A stretch of DNA of 64,000 nt, taken from contig CAXXPL010000009.1 of assembly GCA_963674665.2 (NCBI GenBank), forward strand, positions 682,001 to 746,000, given 5' to 3'. Within the stretch, counting starts at the first letter, position 1, and each line of letters starts with the position of its first letter. The notes beneath the pieces were generated by a model. It ran no database searches. It saw only the letters and a program-made list of their open reading frames with translations, and had not been told where the DNA came from. Positions 61,895-64,000 of this stretch are shown here, one piece after another. Made by a program: the position numbers and the translations under genes. Source of the stretch: G963674665 sp963674665. Its GTDB lineage: Bacteria; Desulfobacterota; Desulfovibrionia; Desulfovibrionales; Desulfovibrionaceae.

Positions 61895-64000
61895 ATGAAT
61901 TTACTTATGAGCATTATTCCAGGATGGAATGTGATAGGGCCAACGCTGGCGAGTATAGGAACAGGAGTCTTGGGAAATAGTATTAGTAAATCCATTGATA
62001 AGGCTTTAGAAGCGCGCAAACTTAGTGAAGAAGAAAAGGCGGGTGCAAGGTTCCTTAAGGAAGTATTTACTTGCCTGGAGAACGCTGTGGGCGAGTTGGA
62101 TGTTTCGATAGAAATTGACTTCGGTGATTGGAAAGAAACATTAGATGAAATAATATTAAAAAATCCAGAAACGTCTCGTTATCAAGGGCAATATCTCCCT
62201 CACTACAAACCTGTTGAGTTGATCTGTGATCGTTTTGCTTTTGAACTAGGGCAAAATGGCGTCCGGCATGAAACCATTCAGATATTTAGGAAGAGATTTA
62301 ATATTAATATCTTTGAGCTATCCAGAAGAGATGACTTTGAGTTTTTACTCAAGCATTTCCGCAATAAAGAATATGAGTTGCGTCTTGTTGAACATTTAGA
62401 AGAGGTTATTGCTGAAGAAGAGTATCGGCTGATACCTGAGGATCCTCCCCTAAAAGATGTATTTATTTGGCCAAATGGCAGATTTCAAAATGCAGATCAT
62501 TGGCAAAGTCTTGATCTTGCATCAAAATCTTTATCTTTGGAAAATCAAAATTCGGAGATGATTACGCCGTTAGTTCAGTTGATTGAGTTGTATTTTACAC
62601 AAGAGAAATATAAATCGAATAATCCTAATACATTAAAACTTCCAATGTTAGTAATAGGCGCAGATTTCGGGATCGGAAAATCCAGTTTTAGCCGCATGTA
62701 TGCCGCACTTATTGCGAGAAGTTTTTTACAAAGCTGGGATGGTTATGTTCCCGTATATTTTTCTTTGAAAAATTGCAGTGGAAATCCTGAATATATTTTT
62801 CAATTTTTGAAGCAAAGAAAACTTACAAATCTACATTGTCCACCTTTATATATGATTTTGGATGGGTTGGATGAAAGTGGACCTGTTACAGATGGACACA
62901 TCGAAAAAATGCTATCTGGAATTTGTGGGATGCTTTTGGACAATCTTCCCGCAGGGTCAAAATGTATAGTGACTAGCCGACTTATTTTGGGGCCAAAAGG
63001 CGGAATAGCTATGCATATGAGGAAGATGCTCGGTAATAACTACATACGTATATTAGGATTCGATGAGGATCAAGTTGTTGAGTTTCTAGCTAAGTGCGCA
63101 AGATTTGATTCTAGGATGAGTCAAATTGTTGAAAAACAAAATGTAACAAAGAGATTATCAAAAAGTGAATATGGAAAGCCACTGTATATTTGGATGTTAA
63201 TGATGCTTGAAAGGCGGGGGTTGTGTAAGCAGAATACAGAATTACCATTCGGAAGAACCGAGCTATATCTTCAGTTCTTAAGTTTAGCAACTAGTCAAGT
63301 TAAGATTAAAGGTACTAGAGAAGCAAAGACCGTAGTATTAAATATTGAAAAAGAAAAAAATGCAAGGTATATGTTACGACAATTGGCTGCACTGCGAAAC
63401 ATATTGCCAGAAGGACAAAGTCTTAGTGAAGATATTATCTATGAAAAATTATCTGATAGTCAATCTAAAATATATCGCGAAATAGGGGAAATCGAATTTA
63501 TGTCTTTATCATATTTTGGCTATAAAGGTGATAGTTTTGAGTTTACGCATCAATCATTTAAAGAGTTTCTGCTCGCAGAATACATTTTGTGTGAGTTAAT
63601 CAATGCTAGCCAATATGCTAATCAAATAGAATTTAAACTTAATATATGCATAGGTGAACTTTCCTTTGAAGCTATGATTTTTTTGGAGCGTTTAATAAAA
63701 TGTTTCGCAAAGTTATGTGTAGCATACGATGGCTATCTCTTTGAAATATTGAAACCTATTATAGAAGGTTTTAACATTTCAATTGATAGAGATCGTATAT
63801 TATCAATTATGAACGTATGCAAATTATGGGTAGAAGATGAAATGGTGATGTTATTGAAAAAGGAAACACAAGAACGGGGGAGAGATAGATTGTTTAATTT
63901 GAAAATTTGCAATTATCCACAAAGCAGTATGAATATATATGAAGAGCGATTTGTTGCCCTGGCAGCGTATCACGATCTGAACGCCGTGCTTAATTGCAAT
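61895..64000 (+). CDS. NACHT-family STAND NTPase, putative anti-phage defence protein (truncated by window end)
   Basis: An open frame of 702 codons runs to the window edge without a stop. It starts at ATG 61895, five bases after GGAGG. The central domain has a P-loop GADFGIGKS (255-263), the NACHT-type Walker B LDGLDE (322-327), the sensor VTSR (359-362), and the winged-helix motif FTHQSFKEFLLAEYIL (550-565), a combination diagnostic of NACHT rather than NB-ARC. Residues 1-240 are of unknown family; the first 35 are hydrophobic and Gly-rich (IIPGWNVIGPTLASIGTG) and might insert into membrane. The C-terminal sensor region is incomplete. Bacterial NACHT proteins protect against phage in known cases; here that role is inferred. 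Codon use is strongly A/T-rich, unlike the GC-rich genes to the left, which suggests horizontal transfer. Confidence 0.88.
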   Translation, partial: MNLLMSIIPGWNVIGPTLASIGTGVLGNSISKSIDKALEARKLSEEEKAGARFLKEVFTCLENAVGELDVSIEIDFGDWKETLDEIILKNPETSRYQGQYLPHYKPVELICDRFAFELGQNGVRHETIQIFRKRFNINIFELSRRDDFEFLLKHFRNKEYELRLVEHLEEVIAEEEYRLIPEDPPLKDVFIWPNGRFQNADHWQSLDLASKSLSLENQNSEMITPLVQLIELYFTQEKYKSNNPNTLKLPMLVIGADFGIGKSSFSRMYAALIARSFLQSWDGYVPVYFSLKNCSGNPEYIFQFLKQRKLTNLHCPPLYMILDGLDESGPVTDGHIEKMLSGICGMLLDNLPAGSKCIVTSRLILGPKGGIAMHMRKMLGNNYIRILGFDEDQVVEFLAKCARFDSRMSQIVEKQNVTKRLSKSEYGKPLYIWMLMMLERRGLCKQNTELPFGRTELYLQFLSLATSQVKIKGTREAKTVVLNIEKEKNARYMLRQLAALRNILPEGQSLSEDIIYEKLSDSQSKIYREIGEIEFMSLSYFGYKGDSFEFTHQSFKEFLLAEYILCELINASQYANQIEFKLNICIGELSFEAMIFLERLIKCFAKLCVAYDGYLFEILKPIIEGFNISIDRDRILSIMNVCKLWVEDEMVMLLKKETQERGRDRLFNLKICNYPQSSMNIYEERFVALAAYHDLNAVLNCN

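Overview
The window reads as a chromosomal segment of a GC-rich, Gram-negative, probably anaerobic bacterium. Gene content points to the sulfate-reducing Desulfovibrionales: Cache-type sensor kinases, a sigma-54 regulated tripartite tricarboxylate transporter operon, an adhesin/type I secretion locus with LapG, and GC-rich hairpins of the GGGTTCCCCCTGGACC type. This placement is inference from content; no rRNA or other marker gene is present.

Layout. 1-5810: a truncated membrane sensor on the minus strand, divergent from a Cache/HisKA/HATPase histidine kinase. A second transcription unit follows: single-domain response regulator, SLC13-type permease with two RCK_C domains, and a second single-domain response regulator. 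6224-13921: a PrpR-like sigma-54 activator, then a clear -24/-12 promoter, then an operon of D-2-hydroxyacid dehydrogenase, TctC, TctB, TctA and a DRE-TIM aldolase. Together these look like uptake and breakdown of an organic acid that passes through a 4-hydroxy-2-oxo acid. 14173-15592: an NfeD/band-7 membrane pair, followed by a dense cluster of hairpins.

15958-58104 is a Lap-type surface adhesion locus. On the minus strand lie a LapG-type periplasmic protease followed in the same direction by a membrane protein with PAS and degenerate HD-GYP domains (a candidate LapD analogue), a lytic transglycosylase and a LuxR-type regulator with a pseudo-receiver. On the plus strand lie a proline-rich lipoprotein, a 28.5-kb adhesin gene (9509 codons), a small acidic protein, and a complete type I exporter (ABC transporter, HlyD adaptor, TolC). 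The adhesin has an N-terminal retention module with a TAAG site, about 28 T1SS-143 repeats, four nearly identical 230-residue inserts, a large RTX region with beta-helix modules, and a C-terminal secretion signal. The expected logic is export by the ABC/HlyD/TolC channel, retention by the N-terminal plug, and release by LapG under control of the degenerate HD-GYP protein.

58261-64000: a DUF3089 hydrolase-like protein, a VgrG spike protein with an unusual helical C-terminal extension, and, divergent from VgrG, an AT-rich gene running off the window end. That last gene encodes a STAND NTPase of the NACHT family, of the kind associated with bacterial anti-phage defence; its base composition differs sharply from everything to its left and suggests horizontal acquisition.

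No rRNA, tRNA, CRISPR array or insertion sequence was recognised.
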